The notes below the pieces were generated by a model. That model ran no database searches and was not told the DNA's origin. It saw only the letters and a program-made list of their open reading frames with translations. This document shows, in pieces, positions 55,937 to 64,000 of a stretch of DNA of 64,000 bases. Position 1 is the first letter of the stretch, and the number at the start of each line of letters is the position of its first letter. The position numbers and the translations under genes are program-made. Source of the DNA: Stutzerimonas stutzeri RCH2 (lineage in GTDB: Bacteria; Pseudomonadota; Gammaproteobacteria; Pseudomonadales; Pseudomonadaceae); assembly GCF_000327065.1 (NCBI RefSeq), contig NC_019936.1:496001-560000 (forward strand), in the 5' to 3' direction.

Positions 55937-56917
55937 ATGGACAACACTCAACCGATCATCGTCAAGCGGGTCAAGAAGGTCGCTGGCGGTCATCACGGCG
56001 GCGCCTGGAAGATCGCGTTTGCCGACTTCGCTACGGCCATGATGGCGTTCTTTCTGGTGATGTGGCTGATGAGCTCGGCCACGCCGGAGCAGAAGAAACT
56101 TATCTCCGGCTACTTTCAGGATCCGATCGGCTTCACCGAGAGCGCCAGTCCGCATGTGATCGATCTGGGCGGTACGCCGACGCCGTCGCCGGATCGCACC
56201 CTCAACCCGGAACTGGAACCGGCCCAGAGCGAAGCGCAGATCGACAGCAGCCAGGTGGAAACCTTCGCCGAGCAGCTGGAGCGCGAACGCCTCGAGCTGC
56301 TGCTGCAGGAGCTGCAGAACAAGGTTGACGAGAATCCCGAGCTGCAGAAGTTCAAGGACCAGATCCTCTTCGAGATCACCCAGGACGGTCTGCGCATCCA
56401 GATCATGGATGCCGAGAACCGCCCGATGTTCGCCCTTGGCAGTGCGCAGCTGCAGCCCTACTTCGAAGACATCCTGCTGGCGCTGGTCGATACCATTGCT
56501 GCGGTGCCGAACAAGATCAGCATCAGCGGTCACACCGATGCCAAGCCGTATTCGGGGCGCGGTGATTTCGGCAACTGGGAGCTTTCATCGGGCCGCGCCA
56601 ACGCCGCGCGCCGCACGCTGGTAACCGGCGGCTATCCGGAAGAGCAGATCGCAAGAGTGGTGGGTTACGCCTCGTCGGCGCTGTTCGATCGCAACGACCC
56701 GTTCAATCCGGTCAACCGTCGTATCGACATCCTGGTGCTGACCAAGAAGGCGCAGCGCTCGATCGAAGGCGAACAATCTGACGCGGCCGAAGGTGCGGTG
56801 CCAGCGCAAGGCGCAGCACCTGCGGTACAGGAACCCCTACAGGCGCCCCAGCTGCGCGAGCGACTGAACATCTTCGAAGACGGCGTGCTGCAGTTCAGTC
56901 AGCCCGGCGCTCGCTGA
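55937..56917 (+). CDS. motB: Flagellar motor stator protein MotB
   Basis: This 326-residue stator subunit anchors the motor to peptidoglycan. The single membrane helix FADFATAMMAFFLVMWL carries the proton-binding Asp at residue 30. A plug/linker region follows, then an OmpA-like peptidoglycan domain (ISISGHTDAKPYSGRGDFGN, ELSSGRANAARR, NPVNRRIDILVL). The C-terminus extends with an Ala/Pro-rich tail. ATG 55937 follows AAAGG. It is convergent with rsgA, 9 bp apart. An H+-type (not Na+-type) stator is suggested by similarity to MotAB. Confidence 0.96.
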   Translation: MDNTQPIIVKRVKKVAGGHHGGAWKIAFADFATAMMAFFLVMWLMSSATPEQKKLISGYFQDPIGFTESASPHVIDLGGTPTPSPDRTLNPELEPAQSEAQIDSSQVETFAEQLERERLELLLQELQNKVDENPELQKFKDQILFEITQDGLRIQIMDAENRPMFALGSAQLQPYFEDILLALVDTIAAVPNKISISGHTDAKPYSGRGDFGNWELSSGRANAARRTLVTGGYPEEQIARVVGYASSALFDRNDPFNPVNRRIDILVLTKKAQRSIEGEQSDAAEGAVPAQGAAPAVQEPLQAPQLRERLNIFEDGVLQFSQPGAR

Positions 56918-56926
56918 GCACCAGAC

Positions 56927-57958
56927 TCAGTAGTCTGGCTCGGGCAGGCTGCTGAGGATGTGTCGGTAACTGCTCATACGTTGCGGCTGGATGCGCCCGT
57001 CTTCCAGCGCCTGGAGCAGCGCGCAGCCGGGTTCGCGGTCATGTTTGCAGTCGCGGAAACGGCAGTGCCCGAGCAAGTCCTGGAATTCGATGAAGCCCGC
57101 TTCGACGTCGGCCCGGCTGACATGGCCCAGACCGAATTCGCGGATCCCGGGGGAGTCGATCAGCTCGCCGCCGCCGGGGAAATGGAACAGACGCGCGGTG
57201 GTGGTGGTATGGGTGCCCTTGCCGGTCATCTCCGACAGCGCTCCGACGCGGGTGTCGACGCCCGGTAACAGGCTGTTGACCAGCGAAGATTTGCCGACGC
57301 CGGATTGTCCGACGAAAACGCTGACATGCCCGTCGAGTCGCTCCTTGAGCGCATCCATCCCGCCGCCACCGTGGGCCGAGACCTCCAGCAGCGGGTAGTT
57401 CAGCTGGCGATAGACCTCCAGCAGGCGATTCAGCGCGGCCTCGTTCTGATCGTCGATCAGGTCGACCTTGTTCAACAGCAGCAACGGCGTGATGCCGGCG
57501 TGTTCCGCTGCGACCAGATAGCGGTCGATCAGATTGGCGTGTGGCTCGGGAAGCGGCGCGAAGACGATGACGATCAGATCGACGTTCGCCGCGACCGGCT
57601 TGAGCTGGCCGCGGGTGTCCGGGCGGCAGAGTTCCGAATGCCGCGGCAGCTGCGCGACGATGACGCCGATGCCCTGATTGCCGGGGCGCCAGACCACGCG
57701 ATCACCCGTGACCAGTGCCGGCAGGTTGGCGCGCAGGTGGCAGCGGAACACCTGGCCGCTCTGCTCACCTTCCAGCGCCTCGACCTCGACCTGCACGCCG
57801 AAATGCGCAATGACGAGCCCGGTCTGCTCCGGGCCGAGATCGCCGCCTTCGAGCTCTTCGAGCGCGCGGCTTTCACGGCGGGCTGCACGGGCGGCGCGCT
57901 CTTCCTGAATCTTCTCGATGCGCCAGTTCTGCCGGCGGTTGAGTTGGCGTTTGGCCAT
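56927..57958 (-). CDS. rsgA: Ribosome small-subunit biogenesis GTPase
   Basis: This 343-residue circularly permuted GTPase acts late in 30S maturation. It has a basic N-terminus, an OB domain (about 45-110), the permuted G motifs LLLNKVDLI (G4), [20 protein letters not shown] (G1) and [13 protein letters not shown] (G3), and a C-terminal zinc knuckle with [14 protein letters not shown]. Length is normal. ATG 57958. It is divergent from the methyltransferase gene by 123 bp; in P. aeruginosa rsgA and orn are likewise close. Confidence 0.95.
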   Translation of the reverse strand: MAKRQLNRRQNWRIEKIQEERAARAARRESRALEELEGGDLGPEQTGLVIAHFGVQVEVEALEGEQSGQVFRCHLRANLPALVTGDRVVWRPGNQGIGVIVAQLPRHSELCRPDTRGQLKPVAANVDLIVIVFAPLPEPHANLIDRYLVAAEHAGITPLLLLNKVDLIDDQNEAALNRLLEVYRQLNYPLLEVSAHGGGGMDALKERLDGHVSVFVGQSGVGKSSLVNSLLPGVDTRVGALSEMTGKGTHTTTTARLFHFPGGGELIDSPGIREFGLGHVSRADVEAGFIEFQDLLGHCRFRDCKHDREPGCALLQALEDGRIQPQRMSSYRHILSSLPEPDY

Positions 57959-58081
57959 GAATTAGGTTGTCTCTGAGGTTGGTGAGCGAGTCTAGCACGC
58001 TGCAACCCGCGCACTTCGGCCTGTATGGCGTCGAAGTCGGAGGGTTAGACTGCTGTTCTGTCACCTGTTCGATTGTCGGTC

Positions 58082-59459
<1,378 letters not shown>

Positions 59460-59491
59460 AAGGGGCATTAACGCCTGACGCGCTTGCGGTT

Positions 59492-59563
59492 CGTAGGGTG
59501 GATCACGCTTCACCGATCCACCGGCGAGGCCAGGTGGATATAGAAAGCGACATCCACCCTACG
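59492..59563. repeat. Nested inverted repeat after orn
   Basis: CGTAGGGTGGAT at 59492-59503 is inverted as ATCCACCCTACG at 59552-59563. Inside, ATCCACC at 59516-59522 pairs with GGTGGAT at 59533-59539. Two stacked hairpins or alternative pairings are possible because GGTGGAT occurs twice in each orientation. It resembles the GTAGGGTGGAT-type intergenic palindromes common in pseudomonad genomes (from memory). It sits between orn and a convergent gene, so it may also end transcription. Confidence 0.75.
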
Positions 59564-59645
59564 TCACTGATGATGATCGTGAGAGCGATGCCGCAGCGTC
59601 GTCCAAGCAGTGGTCAATCGGCGCCTTTTGGCGAGGCGCCGACAG

Positions 59646-60287
59646 TCATTTCCCCAGCTTGCGCAACTCGTCCGATTCGACGATGCGCACCCCGTCGCCT
59701 TCTTCCAGCGCCAGCCGCCACAACGCCCGGGCCAGCGTGCAGGTCTCGATGCCGTGGTATTTGCCTGGCAGCAACTGCGACAGAGGCGCGGCGATGCGTT
59801 CGCTCAGCCTCGGCTCCAGACGCGGCCCGATCAGCTGCGAGGGGCGGGCGATGGTCAGCTGCGGCCAGTCCTGCTGCTGCAGTGCCGCTTCCATCTCGCC
59901 TTTGACCTTGAGGTAGAAGATCGAGCTGTCCGGATTGGCTCCCAGCGAGCTGATCACCAGCAGGTGGCGCGCGCCCATCTCCTTCGCCCGGCGGGCAAAC
60001 GCCAGCACCAGATCATGATCGATGGCGCGAAACGCCTCCTGGCCACCAGCCTGCTTGAGCGTGCTACCCAGGCAGCAGAAGGCCGTGTCGATCGCGCCGC
60101 TCAGCGTCGGCAGCAACGCCAGCAGCTCTCCGACCGGGTTTTCCAGGCGCTGATGGGCCGCCAGCGGTCTGCGCGTGGGTGCCAGCACGCGCTCGACGGT
60201 GGGCTCGTTGAGTAGTCGATCGAGCAGGTGCTCGCCAGTGAGTCCGGTGGCGCCGGCAAGCAAAATGCGCTGGGGCGTCAAATACAT
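59646..60287 (-). CDS. Atypical SDR / NAD(P)-binding protein (HTATIP2-like)
   Basis: This 213-residue Rossmann protein has the dinucleotide motif [19 protein letters not shown] at 8-26, [40 protein letters not shown] (Ser and Tyr-x-x-x-Lys positions as YLKVK) and [14 protein letters not shown]. These mark the NmrA/HTATIP2-like branch of atypical SDRs. The enzyme activity is unknown. ATG 60287 follows ACAGGAG; longer frames overlap the next gene. It lies 19 bp downstream of the MORN-peptidase gene on the same strand and may be cotranscribed. Confidence 0.85.
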   Translation of the reverse strand: MYLTPQRILLAGATGLTGEHLLDRLLNEPTVERVLAPTRRPLAAHQRLENPVGELLALLPTLSGAIDTAFCCLGSTLKQAGGQEAFRAIDHDLVLAFARRAKEMGARHLLVISSLGANPDSSIFYLKVKGEMEAALQQQDWPQLTIARPSQLIGPRLEPRLSERIAAPLSQLLPGKYHGIETCTLARALWRLALEEGDGVRIVESDELRKLGK

Positions 60288-60306
60288 GGTCTTGCTCCTG
60301 TGGCGA

Positions 60307-61980
60307 TCATTGGGTGGCACGCTGCTGCCGCAGCTCCTGCCAGCGTTGGACGACCGGTTTCGGTGCCCACAATTGCGGTTCCGATGCCTGATAGTCGTCG
60401 GCCTGCTCGCGTTCGGCAACCTTTGCCGCCGCCAGCGTGAAGGCCTGCACGATATCGTCGGTCTCCAGCAGCGCTTCGGCAAACAGCGCGCGGCCGAAAT
60501 AGGTGAAATCGCTCTGCTCGGAGCAGCCGAAGGAAACCCGGTCGGCGCGCGCGGCGGTCATGATCAGCGTGTGATCGTTTTTCAATGGCTCAATGAAACC
60601 GCCGGAATAGCAGGCAGAGACCACTAGGATGGTCTTGCGCCCGGCCAGCGGCGCGAGCAGTTGCGCCAGGTCGGCTGCAGGCAGATCGTCGAGGGAAAGG
60701 CGCGGCTGACTCAGTACCAGTTCATGGTCGGCCGAACCATGGCTGGTGAGGTAGAGAAAGATCAGGTCCTCCTCGCCGCTGCGTTCGGCCAGCGCGCGGA
60801 TCGCCCGGGCCAGGTTTTCCCGGGTCGCCAGCGGGCGGTCGGCCAGATGGTCACGATGGTTGACCAGGCTGAGCTGCCCGTGAGCGGCGTAACGCTCGGC
60901 GAGTAGTCGCTGCACGTAGTCGGCCTCGCGCATGAACACGCTCTGGCGACCGTCGCCGGCAACCGTGAGCGTATAAAGCTCCTGCGCCGGGCTGGATGGC
61001 GGTAGCGCCTCGATGGCCTGCCCCAGCAGCGTGCCCTGGTTCAGCAGGGCAAGTTCGAGCGGGTCTGGCAGTGCACGCCCCTGCTCGTCGCGGATACGTC
61101 TGTCGTTGCGCCAAATGCCGCGAAGCTCACTGCCATCGGCCTGGGTCAGCACACCATCGCCGTGGAAGCGGCCCAGGCGGAAACCGCCGGTATAGAAGCT
61201 GCCGTCGGAGCGATCGAGGCGACCCTGGCCGTGGTAACGCCAGCTGCGGAACTGACCGCTGTAGCGGCTGCCGTCGTCAGCGACATGCGTGCCAGTGCCA
61301 CTCAGCTCGCCCTGGACGAAGGTGCCGCTCCAGACATTGCCCGCGCTGTCTTCGTAGTGGCCCTGGCCGTGAAACTGGTCGTTCTCGAACTGCCCGCTGT
61401 AGCGCTGGCCCTGCGTGGTCACGAAACTGCCTTCGCCGTTCAGGCTGCCGGCGCTGAAGTGGCCGCTGAGCTGGCCATCGGCGTCCTTGCGTGTGCCGGG
61501 GCCATCGGGCTGGCCTTTGCGGAACTGGCCGTGATGACTGAAGCCGTCGGCATATTCCAGGCTGCCCTGGCCATGGTAGAGGTTGTCGCGGAACTCACCT
61601 TCGTAGACCGTGCCGTCCTGGCTGAAACGTCCGTGGCCATGCATGCGGCCATCTTGGAATTCGCCTTCGTAGACGCCGCCCTCTGCATAACTGAAGCGGC
61701 CGAGGCCGTCGAACAGGCCGTGCTTGAACTCGCCCTCGTAGCGGTCGCCGGTCGCACCGTGCCAAGTCCCCAGGCCGTGCCACTGACCGTCCTTGAACTG
61801 GCCGAGGTAATAGCTGCCGTTCGGGTAGTCGATGCGACCTCCGCCTTGCAGCCGCCCGTCGACGATATCGCCGCGATAGCGGCCGCCATCCGGCAGCACC
61901 GCATTGGCCGGCGTGAGAGGTTCACCTTCACCGCAGGCGGTGAGCAGGGTGAGCAGAACGAAGGGGAGAAAACGCAGCAT
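60307..61980 (-). CDS. Lipoprotein with MORN repeats and C13/caspase-like peptidase domain
   Basis: This 557-residue protein has a signal peptide [16 protein letters not shown] with lipobox LTAC at residue 16. Residues about 32-300 hold some twelve MORN-type units of about 23 residues (e.g. [38 protein letters not shown]). Residues about 345-540 form a clan-CD cysteine peptidase domain with His in [14 protein letters not shown] (about 413) and Cys in [10 protein letters not shown] (about 456), best matching family C13 (legumain-like). It should sit in the envelope. Substrate and role are unknown. The gene is complete and the catalytic dyad is present. Confidence 0.85.
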   Translation of the reverse strand: MLRFLPFVLLTLLTACGEGEPLTPANAVLPDGGRYRGDIVDGRLQGGGRIDYPNGSYYLGQFKDGQWHGLGTWHGATGDRYEGEFKHGLFDGLGRFSYAEGGVYEGEFQDGRMHGHGRFSQDGTVYEGEFRDNLYHGQGSLEYADGFSHHGQFRKGQPDGPGTRKDADGQLSGHFSAGSLNGEGSFVTTQGQRYSGQFENDQFHGQGHYEDSAGNVWSGTFVQGELSGTGTHVADDGSRYSGQFRSWRYHGQGRLDRSDGSFYTGGFRLGRFHGDGVLTQADGSELRGIWRNDRRIRDEQGRALPDPLELALLNQGTLLGQAIEALPPSSPAQELYTLTVAGDGRQSVFMREADYVQRLLAERYAAHGQLSLVNHRDHLADRPLATRENLARAIRALAERSGEEDLIFLYLTSHGSADHELVLSQPRLSLDDLPAADLAQLLAPLAGRKTILVVSACYSGGFIEPLKNDHTLIMTAARADRVSFGCSEQSDFTYFGRALFAEALLETDDIVQAFTLAAAKVAEREQADDYQASEPQLWAPKPVVQRWQELRQQRATQ

Positions 61981-62057
61981 GCGGACATCCGCTCAGGCGA
62001 GACGGCCGCAGTATGCCGCAAACCTGGCGGGCTGCGACAACTGCGCAGGTGCGGTGC

Positions 62058-62513
62058 TCAGAGGATGCACAGGGCAAGGGTTTCGGCGATGTAGGCCGGC
62101 TTGTCCGAGCCTTCGATCTCCATCACCGCGCGTGCCTTGAGCAACCACTGCCCCGGATTCTTTTCGTGAGCATCGATCAGCGTCAGCCCCAGGCGTACCC
62201 GCGAGCCGACGCGCACCGGCTGGATGAAGCGCAGGCTGTCCAGGCCGTAGTTGACGCCCATTTTTGTACCCTCCGGAACGACCAGCAGGTCACCGGAGAG
62301 CATCGGCAGCAGCGATAGCGAGAGGAAGCCGTGGGCGATGGTGCCGCCGAAGGGCGTCTGCGCGGCTTTCTCGGTGTCGATGTGGATGAACTGGTGGTCG
62401 CCGGTGCAGTCGGCGAACTGGTTGACGCGCTCCTGATCGATGGTCAGCCACTCGGAGTGGCCAAGTTCCTTGCCGATGTAATCCTTGAGCTGTGCGACGG
62501 GTACCTGTGGCAT
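62058..62513 (-). CDS. MaoC-like (R)-specific enoyl-CoA hydratase
   Basis: This 151-residue single hot-dog-fold hydratase starts MPQVPVAQLKDYIGKELGHS. The hydratase-2 motif is FADCTGDHQFIHIDTEKAAQ (catalytic Asp and His) near 34-53, followed by GTIAHGFLSLSLLPML. Such proteins hydrate trans-2-enoyl-CoA to R-3-hydroxyacyl-CoA in fatty-acid or PHA metabolism. ATG 62513 follows AGGAGG by 4 bp; the longer open frame upstream is non-coding. It is divergent from lrgA by 225 bp. Confidence 0.9.
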   Translation of the reverse strand: MPQVPVAQLKDYIGKELGHSEWLTIDQERVNQFADCTGDHQFIHIDTEKAAQTPFGGTIAHGFLSLSLLPMLSGDLLVVPEGTKMGVNYGLDSLRFIQPVRVGSRVRLGLTLIDAHEKNPGQWLLKARAVMEIEGSDKPAYIAETLALCIL

Positions 62514-62738
62514 GTGTCCTCCTGGTTGTTCTTGTACGGCTGCGGGGAATGCAGCTTGACTAGAGGGATGCGCCGCACCGGAAGCGATCGATGGGCGCGG
62601 GCGGCATTGCCGGTCTAGATCAGCACGCGCGTGGTTGTCGGCAAACCAGCATCGGCCCTGCGAATGGCCCGTCATAGCGCAGCGCGGGCGCCTGCGGGCG
62701 TTGGCCCTTATACTGTCGCAATTTTGCGGGAGGCTCCC

Positions 62739-63101
62739 ATGCTGCTCAGAGGTCTGACCTGGCTGGTCGCATTCCAGTTGCTCGGCACCGTGCTCAACGT
62801 GCTGTTGCTGCCCATGCTGCCGGGGCCGATCATCGGCCTGGTGCTGTTGTTTGCCGGGCTGCTGGCGCGCGGAAGGGCGAGTGAATCGCTGCAGCTGGCG
62901 GCCAGCAGCCTGTTGCGCTATCTGCCGCTCTTGCTGGTGCCGCCGGCGGTGGGGGTGATGGCTTATACCGAGGCGATTCTCGAGGATTTCTGGGCCATCG
63001 TCGGTGTGCTGGTGATTTCGCTGCTGGTTTCGCTGATCTTCACTGGCTGGCTGATGCAGGCATTGATTCGTCGCAAGCAGCGCCGCAAGGAGGCCGCATG
63101 A
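62739..63101 (+). CDS. lrgA: CidA/LrgA holin-like protein
   Basis: This 120-residue membrane protein has four hydrophobic segments (LTWLVAFQLLGTVLNVLLLP, PGPIIGLVLLFAGLLARG, YLPLLLVPPAVGVMAYTEAI, IVGVLVISLLVSLIFTGWLM), the CidA/LrgA family that modulates murein hydrolase export and lysis. The Arg/Lys-rich tail is usual. ATG 62739 follows GGGAGG; the open frame upstream is not conserved. It overlaps lrgB by 4 bp. Whether it acts as CidA or LrgA cannot be told. Confidence 0.88.
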   Translation: MLLRGLTWLVAFQLLGTVLNVLLLPMLPGPIIGLVLLFAGLLARGRASESLQLAASSLLRYLPLLLVPPAVGVMAYTEAILEDFWAIVGVLVISLLVSLIFTGWLMQALIRRKQRRKEAA

Positions 63102-63817
63102 TGGAATTGAACTGGTATGCCGCCTGGCAGGCGCTGATCCATCATCCGCTGTTCGGTGTGGGTATTACCCTGGCTGTCTTCCAGCTGGCGTATGCGGCGT
63201 ATGAGAAGACCCGCTGGGTATTCCTGCAGCCGGTGCTGGTGTCGATGACGTTGATCGTCGGCATCCTTCTGCTGTGTGGCATCGACTATGACGAATACCG
63301 CATCAGTGCGCAGTGGCTGACGCTGCTGCTCGGGCCGGCCACCGTTGCGCTGGCCGTGCCGCTGTACCTGAACCTGCGGCGGATTCGCGAGCTGTTCGGG
63401 CCCATCGTGATCACCCTGCTGGTCGCCGGCGTGTTTGCCACGGCGCTGGGAATGGCGCTGGCCTGGGCGTTTGGCGCCGATCGGATGATCCTGATGACCC
63501 TGGCGCCCAAGTCGGTGACCTCGCCGATTGCCATGCTGGTGGCCGAGCAGATCGGCGGCGTGGTGGCGCTGGCTGCGGTGTTCGTGATGATCACTGGCGT
63601 GCTCGGTGCGATTCTCGGTCCGGAACTGTTGCGCCGCTTTGGCGTTCAGCATCCTGCAGCCCGTGGCATTGCGCTGGGGCTGACTGCCCACGCCGTGGGC
63701 ACCGCGCAGGCGCTGCAGGAAAGCGACGAATGCGGTGCCTTCGCGGCATTGGCCATGAGCCTGATGGGGGTGATGACCGCGGTGCTGCTGCCGCTGGTGG
63801 TAGCCCTGTTGCTGTGA
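63098..63817 (+). CDS. lrgB: CidB/LrgB antiholin-like membrane protein
   Basis: This 239-residue polytopic protein of the LrgB family has HHPLFGVGITLAVFQLAYAA near the start, LLLGPATVALAVPLYLNLRR, APKSVTSPIAMLVAEQIGGV near 136-155 (the family's most conserved block) and HAVGTAQALQESDECGAFAA. It works with the upstream LrgA/CidA protein; some plant and bacterial homologues transport glycolate or pyruvate. AAGGAGG precedes ATG 63098, which overlaps the lrgA stop. Confidence 0.9.
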   Translation: MMELNWYAAWQALIHHPLFGVGITLAVFQLAYAAYEKTRWVFLQPVLVSMTLIVGILLLCGIDYDEYRISAQWLTLLLGPATVALAVPLYLNLRRIRELFGPIVITLLVAGVFATALGMALAWAFGADRMILMTLAPKSVTSPIAMLVAEQIGGVVALAAVFVMITGVLGAILGPELLRRFGVQHPAARGIALGLTAHAVGTAQALQESDECGAFAALAMSLMGVMTAVLLPLVVALLL

Positions 63818-63827
63818 TGGAGTCCGC

Positions 63828-64000
63828 ATGAGATTGCCGTTGTTTCCGCTGGATACCGTACTGTTCCCCGGTTGCGTCCTCGATCTGCAGATTTTCGAGG
63901 CGCGCTATCTCGACATGGTCAGCCAGTGCCTCAAGGCCGGGCATGGCTTTGGTGTAGTGCATATCCTCGCGGGCGGCGAGGTAGGCGCCGCGCCGACATC
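63828..64000 (+). CDS. LON N-terminal-domain protein (partial)
   Basis: ATG 63828 opens a frame running off the right edge: MRLPLFPLDTVLFPGCVLDL, then QIFEARYLDMVSQCLKAGHG. This is the start of the Lon substrate-binding (LON/PUA-like) domain, and small free-standing LON-domain proteins of about 195 residues are common in pseudomonads. Without the rest, a full Lon protease cannot be strictly excluded, but the N-terminus (xLPLFPLDTVLFPG) favours the short protein. It lies 10 bp after lrgB. Confidence 0.85.
   Translation, partial: MRLPLFPLDTVLFPGCVLDLQIFEARYLDMVSQCLKAGHGFGVVHILAGGEVGAAPT

Noticed and set aside
54908..56533. Reverse open frame of 541 codons opposite motA and motB
   Set aside because: It spans two well-supported genes antisense and has no similarity to anything recognised.
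61162..62094. Long forward open frame of 310 codons opposite the MORN-repeat gene
   Set aside because: It is antisense to the repeat region; its Ala/Val/Leu-rich periodic sequence is a by-product of the reverse complement of MORN repeats and has no ribosome site or family match.

Overview
The window is a gene-dense stretch of a high-GC gammaproteobacterial chromosome. Gene content and order follow, from memory, the Pseudomonas aeruginosa segment that runs from glnE/ilvE through the LPS core cluster, waaA, tolC/thiC, parE/parC, serB, fimX, psd and motAB to rsgA and orn. The departures from P. aeruginosa (an extra GT9-type gene, a different O-antigen-ligase neighbourhood, and the extra dehydrogenase and MORN-peptidase genes) suggest a member of the P. 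stutzeri group (Stutzerimonas) or a close relative. This rests on recalled synteny and protein similarity; no search was run.

Region 1 (1-23949) is the LPS inner/outer-core locus. It holds the end of glnE, ilvE, then tightly overlapping waaF-waaC-waaG-waaP, a GT9-like transferase, three more kinase-family genes (one with two kinase-like halves), a carbamoyltransferase, wapH, a two-domain glycosyltransferase, waaL (O-antigen ligase), a broken pyruvyltransferase, a GT32-like transferase, a non-coding gap with a probable gene remnant, an AT-rich hexapeptide acetyltransferase and a reverse-strand kinase-like gene. It ends with msbA, mig-14-like, dnpA and hldE. Together these make ADP-heptose, build, phosphorylate and carbamoylate the core, flip lipid A-core and ligate O antigen. 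Base composition drops at about 12,890, inside one gene, and stays lower to about 17,700, marking a probable strain-variable segment that contains several broken genes.

Region 2 (23984-33419) holds a conserved Nudix-like protein, an aldo/keto reductase, an FAD oxidoreductase, a frameshifted SMR exporter, waaA, TolC, a TPP riboswitch with thiC, and an RsiV-like lipoprotein.

Region 3 (33637-46178) is a housekeeping run: nudF, DUF1249, cpdA, yqiA, then parE and parC joined by two envelope-protein genes with 4-bp overlaps, a PqiC-like lipoprotein, smp and serB.

Region 4 (46287-59459) holds an alcohol dehydrogenase, fimX (degenerate c-di-GMP receptor) with a large PilZ-like neighbour, psd, rhdA, an HDOD protein, motAB with a candidate FliA promoter, rsgA, a membrane-linked methyltransferase and orn.

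Region 5 (59460-64000) holds a nested inverted repeat, an SDR-like protein, a lipoprotein with about a dozen MORN repeats fused to a caspase-like C13 peptidase domain, a MaoC hydratase, lrgAB-type holin/antiholin genes and the start of a LON-domain protein.

No tRNA, rRNA, CRISPR array, transposase or phage gene was seen. The most notable signals are the composition break and gene wreckage around waaL, a five-copy tetranucleotide repeat inside waaL, the frameshifted SMR gene and the MORN-peptidase lipoprotein.
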